A stretch of DNA of 8,251 bases from Chloroflexota bacterium (lineage in GTDB: Bacteria; Chloroflexota; UBA6077; JACCZL01): NCBI GenBank assembly GCA_013695975.1, contig JACCZL010000071.1:1-8251 (forward strand). The letters run 5' to 3'. The notes beneath the pieces were generated by a model. It made no database searches, was not told the origin of the DNA, and saw only the letters and a program-made list of their open reading frames with translations. The position numbers and the translations under genes are program-made. This document shows positions 1-6,102 of this stretch, piece after piece; position 1 is the first letter of the stretch, and each line of letters starts with the position of its first letter.

Positions 1-245
1 GGCTCGCTGCGCTCGCCGAGCACGATCGAGCTCTGCACGCGGACGATCGCGACACCTTGCACGGCCGGGACGAAGATTTCGGTGAGACGGTCGACACCCG
101 CCCTGTGCCGGCGCCCGATCGGGCTCATTTCGAGAATTTCCCCCTCGATCAGCTCGACCGGCGAGTCCTCGGTGAGGATGCCGGCCTCGACCATGCGATG
201 GTACTCCGCCCGCGTGAACCGATAGTGCGCCAGTTGGACCGCCAT
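1..245 (-). CDS. Uma2-family endonuclease, N-terminal part (runs off left edge)
   Basis: The minus strand encodes 81 residues from an ATG at 245 to the window edge with no stop. The N-terminus begins MAVQLAHYRFTRAEYHRMVE and continues with the Uma2/DUF820 hallmark VELIEGEILEMSPIG (residues 30-44), a conserved downstream His (H48), then a predicted beta-strand region (VAIVRVQSSIVL, 66-77). Uma2 proteins have a PD-(D/E)XK-type nuclease fold and usually about 180-200 residues, so less than half is visible and the catalytic core lies outside. The start is supported by a GGGGGTGG Shine-Dalgarno-like stretch about five bases upstream and by alignment of the hallmark at the usual distance from Met. 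The biological role of Uma2 proteins is not established; they are highly paralogous in Cyanobacteria and Chloroflexota. The gene is divergent from the Rpn-family gene next to it. Confidence 0.86.
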   Translation of the reverse strand, partial: MAVQLAHYRFTRAEYHRMVEAGILTEDSPVELIEGEILEMSPIGRRHRAGVDRLTEIFVPAVQGVAIVRVQSSIVLGERSE

Positions 246-1329
246 GCTCCACCCCCTCGGGTCGCGCCCGGCCGCGCGCCATGTGGTCACTTCGGAGAGA
301 TTCTACCCAACCCGGCCGGGTCGCCATACCGACGCGACGTACCTCACAGCCGCCCCAAGCCTCCGATCGGCGCTGCGCGCCTGCGCCATTCGACCGTGCG
401 CGGCCCGGGCCAGCCCGATCTGCTACGCTCTGGTCCTCGCGCCCGGACCGTTCGACACCACCACCAAGTACCTGGTCCAGACCTATCCGCGGGATTGGCT
501 GGACCGCCTCGGCCTGCCCACCTCGGCCAGCCTTCATCTGCTGGATGCCGACCTGGCGACCGTCAACCCACTGGCCGACAAGGTCATCCGCGTCGACGAA
601 GCCGCCCCCTGGCTCGCCCATCTCGAGTTTCAGTCGACCTATGACGCGACGATGGGCCAGCGGCTGGCGGAGTACAATCTCTTGCTGTACGGTCGGCACG
701 GGCTGCCAGCCCGGAGCCTGCTGGTGCTGCTCCGCCCCGGCGCGGACGGGCCGGCGCTGGGCGGGATGCACACGGTGGGCTTGCCGGGGGAGGAGCCCGA
801 GTTCGTCTTCCGCTACCGGGTGACGCGGCTCTGGCGGCAATCGGCCGAGGCGTTGCTGGACGGCCCGTTGGGCACGCTGCCGCTGGCGCCCCTGGCCGAC
901 GTGGAGACGGAGGCCCTGCCCGATCTGCTACGACAACTGGAGGAACGGCTCGACCGGGAGGCGGCACCGGCCGAGGCGACGGCCCTGAAGATCGTGACCT
1001 TCACCTTGCTGGGCTTGCGCCTGCCGCGGGAGCTGGCCCGAGCACTGATGCCGGGGGTACGGACGATGCGCGACTCATCCACCTACCAGATGATCCTGGA
1101 CGAGGGCCGAGCCGAGGGTGAGGCCCGGGGTGAGGCCCGGGGTGAGGCCCGGGGCCGGGCCGAGGAAGCCCGGCGGATGCTGCTGCTGTTCGGGGCGCCG
1201 CGCCTTGGACAACCGGATGCCGCGACGCTGGCAGTGCTCGCGGCGATCGGCGAGCCGGAGCGACTCGAACAGCTCGGCCAACGACTGCACCTCGTAGGTA
1301 GTTGGACCGAGCTGCTTGCAACGTCGTAG
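244..1329 (+). CDS. Rpn-family (PD-(D/E)XK) nuclease / putative transposase-like protein
   Basis: The open frame is 361 codons, but family-like sequence starts only around base 442 (PGPFDTTTKYLVQTYPRDWL, residues 67-86). The nuclease core follows: D112 in ADKVIRV and E128-x-Q130 in HLEFQS, the (D/E)xQ variant typical of Rpn/YhgA-type enzymes, then QRLAEYNLLLYGRHGLP (139-155). Residues 223-262 form a predicted helical part, followed by a charged GEAR repeat (292-303) and a C-terminal helix-rich tail of about 50 residues. Rpn proteins are DNA endonucleases linked to recombination and, in enterobacteria, to phage defence. The start is unresolved: only ATG 244 and GTG 283 exist upstream, neither has a Shine-Dalgarno, and the first ~60 residues look non-coding. 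CTG 430 is the nearest alternative. The coordinates give the whole open frame. Either an unusual start is used or the gene has lost its start codon. Confidence 0.78.
   Translation: MLHPLGSRPAARHVVTSERFYPTRPGRHTDATYLTAAPSLRSALRACAIRPCAARASPICYALVLAPGPFDTTTKYLVQTYPRDWLDRLGLPTSASLHLLDADLATVNPLADKVIRVDEAAPWLAHLEFQSTYDATMGQRLAEYNLLLYGRHGLPARSLLVLLRPGADGPALGGMHTVGLPGEEPEFVFRYRVTRLWRQSAEALLDGPLGTLPLAPLADVETEALPDLLRQLEERLDREAAPAEATALKIVTFTLLGLRLPRELARALMPGVRTMRDSSTYQMILDEGRAEGEARGEARGEARGRAEEARRMLLLFGAPRLGQPDAATLAVLAAIGEPERLEQLGQRLHLVGSWTELLATS
246..305 (-). promoter_or_regulatory. Putative promoter and RBS of the Uma2 gene
   Basis: Reading the minus strand, TAGAAT (305..300) matches the -10 consensus at five of six positions. 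It is followed by a roughly 48-base leader ending in a purine-rich GAGGGGGTGGAGC ribosome-binding stretch before the ATG at 245. A good -35 hexamer is not visible at the usual 17-base spacing. This lies inside the uncertain N-terminal extension of the opposing Rpn frame, which argues that the extension is not coding. Confidence 0.35.
1117..1152 (+). repeat. 12-bp tandem repeat, three perfect copies, in the Rpn gene
   Basis: The unit GGTGAGGCCCGG occurs three times head to tail and is in frame, encoding Gly-Glu-Ala-Arg three times. Imperfect relatives flank it (GAGGGCCGAGCC before, GGGGCCGGGCC after). Because the unit is a multiple of three, copy-number change would lengthen or shorten the charged helix between nuclease core and tail without breaking the frame. 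Similar EGR/EAR-rich tracts are common at this place in Rpn-family proteins. Confidence 0.9.
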
Positions 1330-1369
1330 CACGAGACGGCACTCGCGAGTCAGGACGGGGTAGCTCGAC

Positions 1370-1627
1370 GTGACACACGGCGGCCAGCCTCCTCACTGGG
1401 ACGAGCCGGCACCGGCCAGCAGACTGCCAGAGCTGGTGCCCGACGATGCCCCGTACCCCGGAGGCTTGACATTCGCGCTCCGGGGCTATCAGGTGCGACA
1501 CGACGGGAGCCAGATCCTCAGGGTGGCTGGCCTGGACCGCGGCGAGACGGTTGGCCTCGACATCTGCCTGGGCTCCGACTGGGAGCATGAGCCGCGCCTC
1601 GCCGGGACCATCCCGGCGATTCAATGA
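1370..1627 (+). CDS. Small hypothetical protein (85 aa)
   Basis: I do not recognise this protein. The frame starts at GTG 1370, 40 bases after the Rpn stop, with a weak purine-rich stretch (AGGACGGGG) about nine bases upstream. It ends at TGA 1625-1627 just before an inverted repeat. The product is acidic, with two Trp and alternating hydrophobic/polar stretches (LTFALRGYQVRHDG, 33-46; ETVGLDICLGSDWEHE, 59-74) suggestive of beta strands. It has no signal peptide or membrane segment. A longer minus-strand frame (1001-1624) is codon-aligned opposite it, but its translation has the His/Gln/Leu-rich look of antisense and runs across the Rpn gene, so the plus strand is favoured. It could be non-coding. 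Confidence 0.35.
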   Translation: MTHGGQPPHWDEPAPASRLPELVPDDAPYPGGLTFALRGYQVRHDGSQILRVAGLDRGETVGLDICLGSDWEHEPRLAGTIPAIQ

Positions 1628-1643
1628 AGAAACACCTTCCTCC

Positions 1644-1663
1644 GCCCGCTCCGAGGAGCGGGC
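1644..1663. terminator. Perfect inverted repeat between convergent genes, possible terminator
   Basis: GCCCGCTCC at 1644-1652 and GGAGCGGGC at 1655-1663 are perfect complements, realistically an 8-bp stem with a CGAG loop. It begins four bases after the stop of the minus-strand cyclase gene and 16 bases after the end of the small plus-strand ORF. It could therefore end transcription in both directions. The T-tract is poor: on the minus strand only GTGTTTCTTC follows, after a 7-base gap, and there is none on the plus strand. This is a weak intrinsic terminator at best. Confidence 0.45.
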
Positions 1664-1667
1664 CGCC

Positions 1668-2819
1668 CTAACCGGAGTGAGGCGCCGGTAGCCCGATCAC
1701 GTTCCAGGCCGGGACCGGCTTGACGAAGCCCTTCAGGGTGAAGTCGGACAACGGCTCGGTCTCGACCAGCTCCTCGATCATCGCGTAGACCCGCTGACTG
1801 ACCAGGACCTGCCCAGTCCGCGCCTCGTCGCACAGGCGGGCGGCCAGGTTCACGACCGACCCGATCGCCCCGTAGTCGTAGCGGCCCTCGAAGCCGATCT
1901 GGCCGAGGGTGGCGTAGCCGAGCGAGATGCCGACCCCGAAGCCCAGCTCGTGGCCGCGCTTGCGCCAGGCCGTCGACAGCTCGTCCATACATTCGCGCAT
2001 CGCCAGCGCCATCCGGACTGCCCGCTCGGCAGGATCGGGGCAGGGCAGCGGGTCATTGAAGAAGACCATCAGCCCGTCCCCGGCGAAGTGGCCGACCGTC
2101 CCCTCGAAGCGGGAGACGAGCGGGCCCATCGCCCGATGGTATTCGTCGAGCACGCCCATCACCTCCTCGGGCTCGGCCGTCTCGGCAAAGCCCGTGAAGC
2201 CGCGCAGGTCGCAGAAGACGACGGCGATCTGGCGACGGTGATTCTGGAGCAGGGTCTCGTCGCCGGAGGAGACGACCAGCTCGGCGAGCTGGGGCGACAG
2301 ATACCGCCGCAGCCGCCCGACTCGCTCCAGCTCCGCGACCTGCTCGTGGACCCGCGCCTCGAGGGTGTGGGCCCACTCGGCCAGCTCGGCGGCCTGGGCC
2401 TCGATCGTGTCGTGGTACGCCTTGATCCGCAGAAGCGACTTGACGCGGGCCAGCAGCTCGGCCTGGTTGAACGGCTTGGGGATGAAGTCGTCGGCCCCAG
2501 CCTCGATCGCCTTGAGCTTCTCCTGGTCGCCACTGGCCGTAATCATCACGACCGGCAGCAGCCGCGTGGCCGGGTCATCCCGCAGCCGGCGGCAAACCTC
2601 GTGGCCGTCCATCCCCGGCATCAGGATGTCGAGCAGGATCAGGTCCGGGGGGTCCTGGGCCACCAGCTCGAGCGCCTGGGGCCCGGAGGTCGCCGGCACG
2701 ACGGTGTAGCCGCGCGGCACCAGCACGGCCTCGAGCAGCCTGATGTTGAGCGGCGTGTCGTCGACGATCAGGATCTTTGGCGCGGGTGGGGAGCTCGGCG
2801 CCGAGGGTTGGACACTCAT
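1668..2819 (-). CDS. Response regulator with class III adenylate/guanylate cyclase output
   Basis: The 383-residue cytoplasmic protein has a receiver domain (about 14-132) with acidic pair D20/D21, phospho-acceptor D64, T94 and K115. A helical/coiled-coil linker follows (about 137-172), then a class III cyclase homology domain (about 195-378). The two metal-binding aspartates D204 (VVFCDLRGFT) and D248 (FAGDGLMVFF) are 44 residues apart, as in mycobacterial Rv1625c. Transition-state N324 and R328 are present (VVNLAARL). The two base-selecting positions are atypical: H244 replaces Lys and G317 replaces Asp/Thr, so cAMP versus cGMP production cannot be predicted. Phosphorylation of D64 by the upstream kinase presumably controls dimerisation of the cyclase through the linker. 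The start codon overlaps the previous gene's stop in an ATGA; a GAGGGGA ribosome-binding site precedes it. It is the last gene of the operon. Confidence 0.93.
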   Translation of the reverse strand: MSVQPSAPSSPPAPKILIVDDTPLNIRLLEAVLVPRGYTVVPATSGPQALELVAQDPPDLILLDILMPGMDGHEVCRRLRDDPATRLLPVVMITASGDQEKLKAIEAGADDFIPKPFNQAELLARVKSLLRIKAYHDTIEAQAAELAEWAHTLEARVHEQVAELERVGRLRRYLSPQLAELVVSSGDETLLQNHRRQIAVVFCDLRGFTGFAETAEPEEVMGVLDEYHRAMGPLVSRFEGTVGHFAGDGLMVFFNDPLPCPDPAERAVRMALAMRECMDELSTAWRKRGHELGFGVGISLGYATLGQIGFEGRYDYGAIGSVVNLAARLCDEARTGQVLVSQRVYAMIEELVETEPLSDFTLKGFVKPVPAWNVIGLPAPHSG

Positions 2820-3208
2820 CGGGCCGTCCCCTCGCCCCCACCGTCGAGGTATTGGCGGATCTGCTCGGGGAAGGCCCGCACGTCGATCGGCTTGACCAGG
2901 TAACCGTCGAAGCCGGCCCCGAGGAAGCGCTCCCGATCGTCCTTCATCGCAAAGGCCGTCAGGGCGACGACCGGGATGGCGGCAGTGCTCGGCTCCGCCT
3001 TGAGTCGCCCGAGGGCCGTCACCCCGTCCATGCCAGGAAGCTGGATGTCCATCAGGATCAGGCTCGGCAGGTGCTCGCCGGCCAGCTCGATCCCCCCCTC
3101 GGCGGTCCCGGCCTCCAGCGTCCGATAGCCCTTGAACTGGAGGATGTCCCGCGCCAGCTTCAGGTTCTTCTCGTTGTCTTCGACGATCAGGATCAGCTCG
3201 CCAGCCAT
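2816..3208 (-). CDS. Single-domain response regulator (CheY/DivK-like receiver)
   Basis: This 130-residue protein is a lone receiver domain. The conserved residues are E10/D11 (ILIVEDNEKN), phospho-acceptor D54 (LILMDIQLPGMDG), T84 (VALTAF) and K106 (LVKPID). No output domain follows; the short tail is Gly-rich. Its start overlaps the end of the kinase gene by 16 bases with a clear GAGG eight bases upstream, and its stop overlaps the cyclase start by 4 bases, so translation of all three is probably coupled. By analogy with other lone receivers it may act as a phosphate shuttle or sink, or signal through protein contacts; sharing one kinase with the receiver-cyclase is inferred from the gene order. 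Confidence 0.93.
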   Translation of the reverse strand: MAGELILIVEDNEKNLKLARDILQFKGYRTLEAGTAEGGIELAGEHLPSLILMDIQLPGMDGVTALGRLKAEPSTAAIPVVALTAFAMKDDRERFLGAGFDGYLVKPIDVRAFPEQIRQYLDGGGEGTAR

Positions 3209-5658
3209 CGGCCTATCCTCAGCGTAGGGGTGGGAGCATCGCCGGAGGACCCGCCCTCGCCCCCATCGGCTTCGCGGGCGAGCGGAACTGGCAGGGCTAG
3301 CGTGAACGTGCTCCCGACCCCGACCTCGCTCTCGACCCAGAGTCGCCCACCGTGCAGCTCGACGAACTTTTTCGACAGCGCCAGCCCCAACCCGGTCCCC
3401 TCGTGCTGCTTGACTGAGCCGTGCTCCGCCTGGCGGAACTCCTCGAAGATCCGCTCTCGGTCCTCCGGCGCGATCCCGATCCCGGTGTCGCGGACCGCCA
3501 CCTGCACCTCCCCGTCGACCCGCAGCGCCGACAGGTCGACCCGACCCCCGTCCGGCGTGAACTTGACGGCATTCGACAGCAGGTTGAAGACTACCTGCTT
3601 GACCTTCCGCTCGTCGGCCTGGATCACCCCCACGTCCGGATGAACGTCCAGGTTCACCAGGATTCCGTGGCGTCCGGCCCGCTCCTTGACCATCGTCAGC
3701 CCATTCTCGAGGGCCTCCGGCAGCGAGAAGGAGCCCAGATCGAGCTCCATCCGCCCGGCCTCGACCTTCGAGAGGTCGAGAATGTCGTTGATCAAGGAGA
3801 GCAGGTGCTGGCCCGAGGTCAGGATGTCGCGGAGATACTCCTCCTGCTTGTCGTTCAGCTCGCCGAACATCCGCTCGAGCAGCACCTCGGAGAAGCCGAT
3901 CACGGCGTTGAGCGGCGTCCGCAGCTCGTGCGACATGTTGGCCAGGAACTCCGACTTGTGGCGGCTGGCCACCTCGAGCTGGCGGCTCTTCTCCTCGATC
4001 TCCTGGAACAGACGGACGTTCTCGATCGCGATCACCGCCTGGTCGGCGAAGGTTCTGAGCAGTTCGATCTGCTTGTCGGTGAACGGATCGACCTGCAACC
4101 GGCGAGTCACGATAGCTCCCACCGACGTGCCCTCGCGCAGTAACGGCGTGCTAGCGACGGTCCGAGTGCCGAATCGTTTCACGAAGATCTTGGCCAGGGG
4201 AAACTCTGCTTCGGACTCCGCCGCGAGGTCGTGGACGTGGACGGTCTGCCGATCAACCACAGCCCGGCCAGCCACCGAGCCACGGTTCACCGGTATCCCC
4301 TCGGCAATGGGCAGTTTTGACATTGGTCCATACCCGGCCGCGAACCGCAGCGTGTCACCGTCAATGCGATAAATGACGGCATCGTTCGCGCCGCAGACCC
4401 GCGCGGCGTTCTCGGCGACGGCGTCGAGGACCGGCTGGACGTCGGTTGGCGAGCTGGCGATCACCCGCAGAATCTCGCCGGTCGCGGTCTGCTGCTCGAG
4501 CGCCTCGGCCAGCTCACGGGTCCGCGCGTCGACCTTCTGCTCCAGGTTGGCGTAGGACTCGCGGAGCTGGGCCGTCATCCGGTTGAACTCCTCGGCCAGT
4601 GCCTCCAGCTCGTCGCCGGTCCGGACCTCGATCCGCTGGTCCAGTGCCCCCGCCCCGATCCGGGCGGCCCCCTGCTGGAGCGAGTGGATCGGAGTCACCA
4701 TCCGCCGGGCCAGGAACAGGCTCGCCAGCAGCGAGATCCCGAGCCCCGCCAGCAGGAGCAGCAGGGTCCGTAGCAGCGAGGCGTACAGCGGCTGAAACGC
4801 CTCCTCGAGCGGCTGGTCGACGAAGACCGACCAGCCCGGCGGGTCGATCCCCTCGTAGGCGCTGAGGACCTGGCGTCCCTGGGGGTCGCGGGCGATCTGG
4901 GCCTCCTCCCGCGTGGCCTCCGTGGCCGGCGATGCGCTTCTCGCGGCCTGGACTTGCGGCAACCCCGAGAGATCGGTTTTCTGCAGCACCAGGCTGATGT
5001 CGGGATGGGCGACGAGCTGGCCGCTCGCGTCGGCGACGTAGGCGTAGCCGGTCTGGCCGATCCCGATTCGCGAGACGACGTCCCAGATCAGCTTGAGGTT
5101 GACCTCGGCGACGGTCACCCCCCGCGGACCCGAGCGCGCCGTCGGCCCACCCTCCGCCACGGCGATCGTCATATATGGCTCCGACTCGTTGCGGAAGTAA
5201 ACCGGCCCAAAGTAGGTCCGTCCCGCCTGCGGAGCCAGGAACTTCTGGTCGCCGGCAAAGTCGGCCCCACTGCCGACCACGTTCATCGCCAGCCGCGAGA
5301 CCCGCACCTCCTCCTTCCCCGAGCCGTCGAGGTAGCCCACCTCGGTGACGGCCGGCGCCTGCCGCAGGAGCCGCAGATAGTCATTACGCCGCTGGTCCGG
5401 CGGCAGCGCCCCGCCGGCTGGCGGGACCTGGACGGCCGCGCCGACCTGGCGCTCGATCTCGTTGATGAACTGCTCGATCCGCGCCGCCGCGGCGGCCGCC
5501 TTCTCCCGCTGGATCCGCCCCTGCGCCGTTCGATTCTCCCCATATGAGAAGTAGATCTCGAGCAGCCCGCTCGTGAGCAACGCCCCACTCACCAGCGTCA
5601 CGAAGATGACGACGTACTTGCGGAACAGGTGCCCCTGGCGCTTACCCGAGGTCGTCAT
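3193..5658 (-). CDS. Membrane sensor histidine kinase: Cache-like sensor, HAMP, GAF, HisKA, HATPase
   Basis: The 821-residue kinase has a short basic N-terminus, TM1 (about 14-36), an extracytoplasmic double-Cache-like sensor (about 45-290, including GYAYVADASGQLVAHPD at 204-220), TM2 (about 297-317), HAMP (318-370) and a coiled coil (368-392). A GAF domain (about 395-550) follows. In the transmitter, the phospho-accepting H577 lies in SHELRTP, with N-box N692/N696 (FNLLSNAVKFTP), G1 box D724TGIGI, F-box 738-741 and G2 box GTGLGL (754-759). All key residues are present, so the kinase should be active, integrating an external ligand and an internal GAF signal. It lacks its own receiver; the two following genes supply receivers, overlapping it by 16 bases. 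The ATG at 5658 lies inside a RAYT remnant reading the same way. Third-position GC drops in the GAF centre (see findings). Confidence 0.95.
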   Translation of the reverse strand: MTTSGKRQGHLFRKYVVIFVTLVSGALLTSGLLEIYFSYGENRTAQGRIQREKAAAAAARIEQFINEIERQVGAAVQVPPAGGALPPDQRRNDYLRLLRQAPAVTEVGYLDGSGKEEVRVSRLAMNVVGSGADFAGDQKFLAPQAGRTYFGPVYFRNESEPYMTIAVAEGGPTARSGPRGVTVAEVNLKLIWDVVSRIGIGQTGYAYVADASGQLVAHPDISLVLQKTDLSGLPQVQAARSASPATEATREEAQIARDPQGRQVLSAYEGIDPPGWSVFVDQPLEEAFQPLYASLLRTLLLLLAGLGISLLASLFLARRMVTPIHSLQQGAARIGAGALDQRIEVRTGDELEALAEEFNRMTAQLRESYANLEQKVDARTRELAEALEQQTATGEILRVIASSPTDVQPVLDAVAENAARVCGANDAVIYRIDGDTLRFAAGYGPMSKLPIAEGIPVNRGSVAGRAVVDRQTVHVHDLAAESEAEFPLAKIFVKRFGTRTVASTPLLREGTSVGAIVTRRLQVDPFTDKQIELLRTFADQAVIAIENVRLFQEIEEKSRQLEVASRHKSEFLANMSHELRTPLNAVIGFSEVLLERMFGELNDKQEEYLRDILTSGQHLLSLINDILDLSKVEAGRMELDLGSFSLPEALENGLTMVKERAGRHGILVNLDVHPDVGVIQADERKVKQVVFNLLSNAVKFTPDGGRVDLSALRVDGEVQVAVRDTGIGIAPEDRERIFEEFRQAEHGSVKQHEGTGLGLALSKKFVELHGGRLWVESEVGVGSTFTLALPVPLAREADGGEGGSSGDAPTPTLRIGRWLAS

Positions 5659-5671
5659 GGTCGCCCCGACC
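5659..5671 (-). promoter_or_regulatory. Hairpin abutting the kinase start codon, covering its G-rich RBS
   Basis: On the minus strand GGTCG-GGG-CGACC directly precedes the ATG at 5658. The arms are perfect 5-bp complements, and the only Shine-Dalgarno-like bases (GGGG) sit in the loop and stem. If folded in the mRNA, this would hinder ribosome access and lower kinase translation unless translation of the overlapping upstream RAYT frame, which stops at 5642 inside the kinase gene, opens it. Regulation is inferred from sequence only. Confidence 0.4.
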
Positions 5672-5682
5672 CCGCGGCGATT

Positions 5683-5727
5683 GGCGAGCAGCGCAGGCCC
5701 GGGCCTGTCTGCGCAAACGCCGTCGCC
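5683..5727 (-). repeat. REP-like imperfect hairpin upstream of the kinase
   Basis: A perfect 14-bp palindrome, CAGGCCCGGGCCTG (5694-5707), is nested in flanking complementary arms: GCAG 5688-5691 with CTGC 5709-5712, and GGCGA 5683-5687 with TCGCC 5723-5727. The whole could fold as one imperfect hairpin whose base is about 25 bases upstream of the kinase ATG. Position next to a RAYT remnant and a second hairpin suggests a REP-type element. Confidence 0.5.
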
Positions 5728-5734
5728 CTAAACT

Positions 5735-5746
5735 ACCCGCGCGGGT
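5735..5746. repeat. 12-bp perfect palindrome
   Basis: ACCCGCGCGGGT is self-complementary and lies between the two REP-like hairpins. On the minus strand its last bases form part of a second GTAG tetranucleotide (5736..5733), the head sequence of many REP elements. Confidence 0.5.
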
Positions 5747-5755
5747 GACGGGTGA

Positions 5756-5779
5756 GGGCGCGATAAATCGCGCCCCTAC
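5756..5779 (-). repeat. GTAG-headed REP element inside the RAYT reading frame
   Basis: On the minus strand, GTAG (5779..5776) is followed immediately by GGGCGCGAT-TT-ATCGCGCCC (5775..5756), a perfect 9-bp stem. A GTAG tetranucleotide 5' of a palindrome is the signature recognised by RAYT transposases in bacterial REP elements. The element lies in the RAYT sense orientation and is translated as VGARFIAP, immediately after the HUH motif segment. Dispersed copies elsewhere in the genome cannot be checked from this window. Confidence 0.65.
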
Positions 5780-6102
5780 GGTGATGATGCCGTGGATGTG
5801 ATTCGGCATGACGACGAGCTCGTCCAGCCCTACCATCGGAAAGCGACGCGCAAGTCCCTCCCACACAGCCTCAACGACCCGCCCGGCGTCGTTGAGCGCC
5901 ACGGCACCGTCCTCGACGGTACCAAACCAACAGACCCTGTGATGCGCGCAAACGGTAACGAAATACGCTCCCGGCCGAGCGTAATCGTAACGCCGCGGCG
6001 GGATCGAGCGCCGGCGGTGGACGGCGGGGTTATATCGTATGCCGCTACGAGTCGCGCCGCTCACTGGCTCCCCTCTCCGGAACGCGCGATCGGGTTGGGG
6101 CT

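Larger units (their letters stand above)
5642..6064 (-). pseudogene. Truncated REP-associated tyrosine transposase (RAYT, Y1_Tnp family)
   Basis: The 140-codon frame begins at GTG 6064 behind a good ribosome-binding stretch (GGAGAGGGGAG). It contains the N-terminal two-thirds of a RAYT/IS200-like HUH transposase: RYNPAVHRRRSI (10-21), YDYARPGAYFVTVCAHH (26-42) and the HUH metal-binding motif MPNHIHG with H89 and H91. Family members continue with a helix carrying the catalytic tyrosine. Here, after GARFIAPS, the frame turns into Arg/Gly-rich sequence with no suitable Tyr and stops at TAA 5642-5644, 17 bases inside the histidine kinase gene. It therefore lacks the nucleophile and is probably inactive. 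Homologues usually begin at Met just before RYNP; that position is Ile (ATA) here. The break coincides with REP-like hairpins. Its transcription would continue into the kinase operon. Confidence 0.85.

Noticed and set aside
2..21. GCTCG/CGAGC inverted repeat at the left edge
   Set aside because: A short 5-bp stem inside the Uma2 coding region; expected by chance in such GC-rich sequence.
57..644. 195-codon plus-strand frame across the Uma2/Rpn divergent region
   Set aside because: It overlaps both recognisable genes in a different frame and is Pro/Arg-rich without motifs.
1117..1152. Short tandem repeat considered as a CRISPR-like array
   Set aside because: There are no spacers; it is a coding microsatellite-type repeat within the Rpn gene.
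1001..1624. 207-codon minus-strand frame opposite the Rpn tail and the small hypothetical ORF
   Set aside because: It overlaps the Rpn coding end, is codon-aligned antisense to both plus-strand frames and has typical antisense composition.
1950..2903. 317-codon plus-strand open frame opposite the cyclase and receiver genes
   Set aside because: It is an antisense frame to two well-supported genes with all motifs present; its translation is His/Gln/Val-rich and shows no family resemblance.
2777..5547. Several long plus-strand frames opposite the kinase (for example 3421-4143 and 4954-5547)
   Set aside because: Antisense shadows produced by high GC; the minus-strand kinase has complete catalytic boxes.
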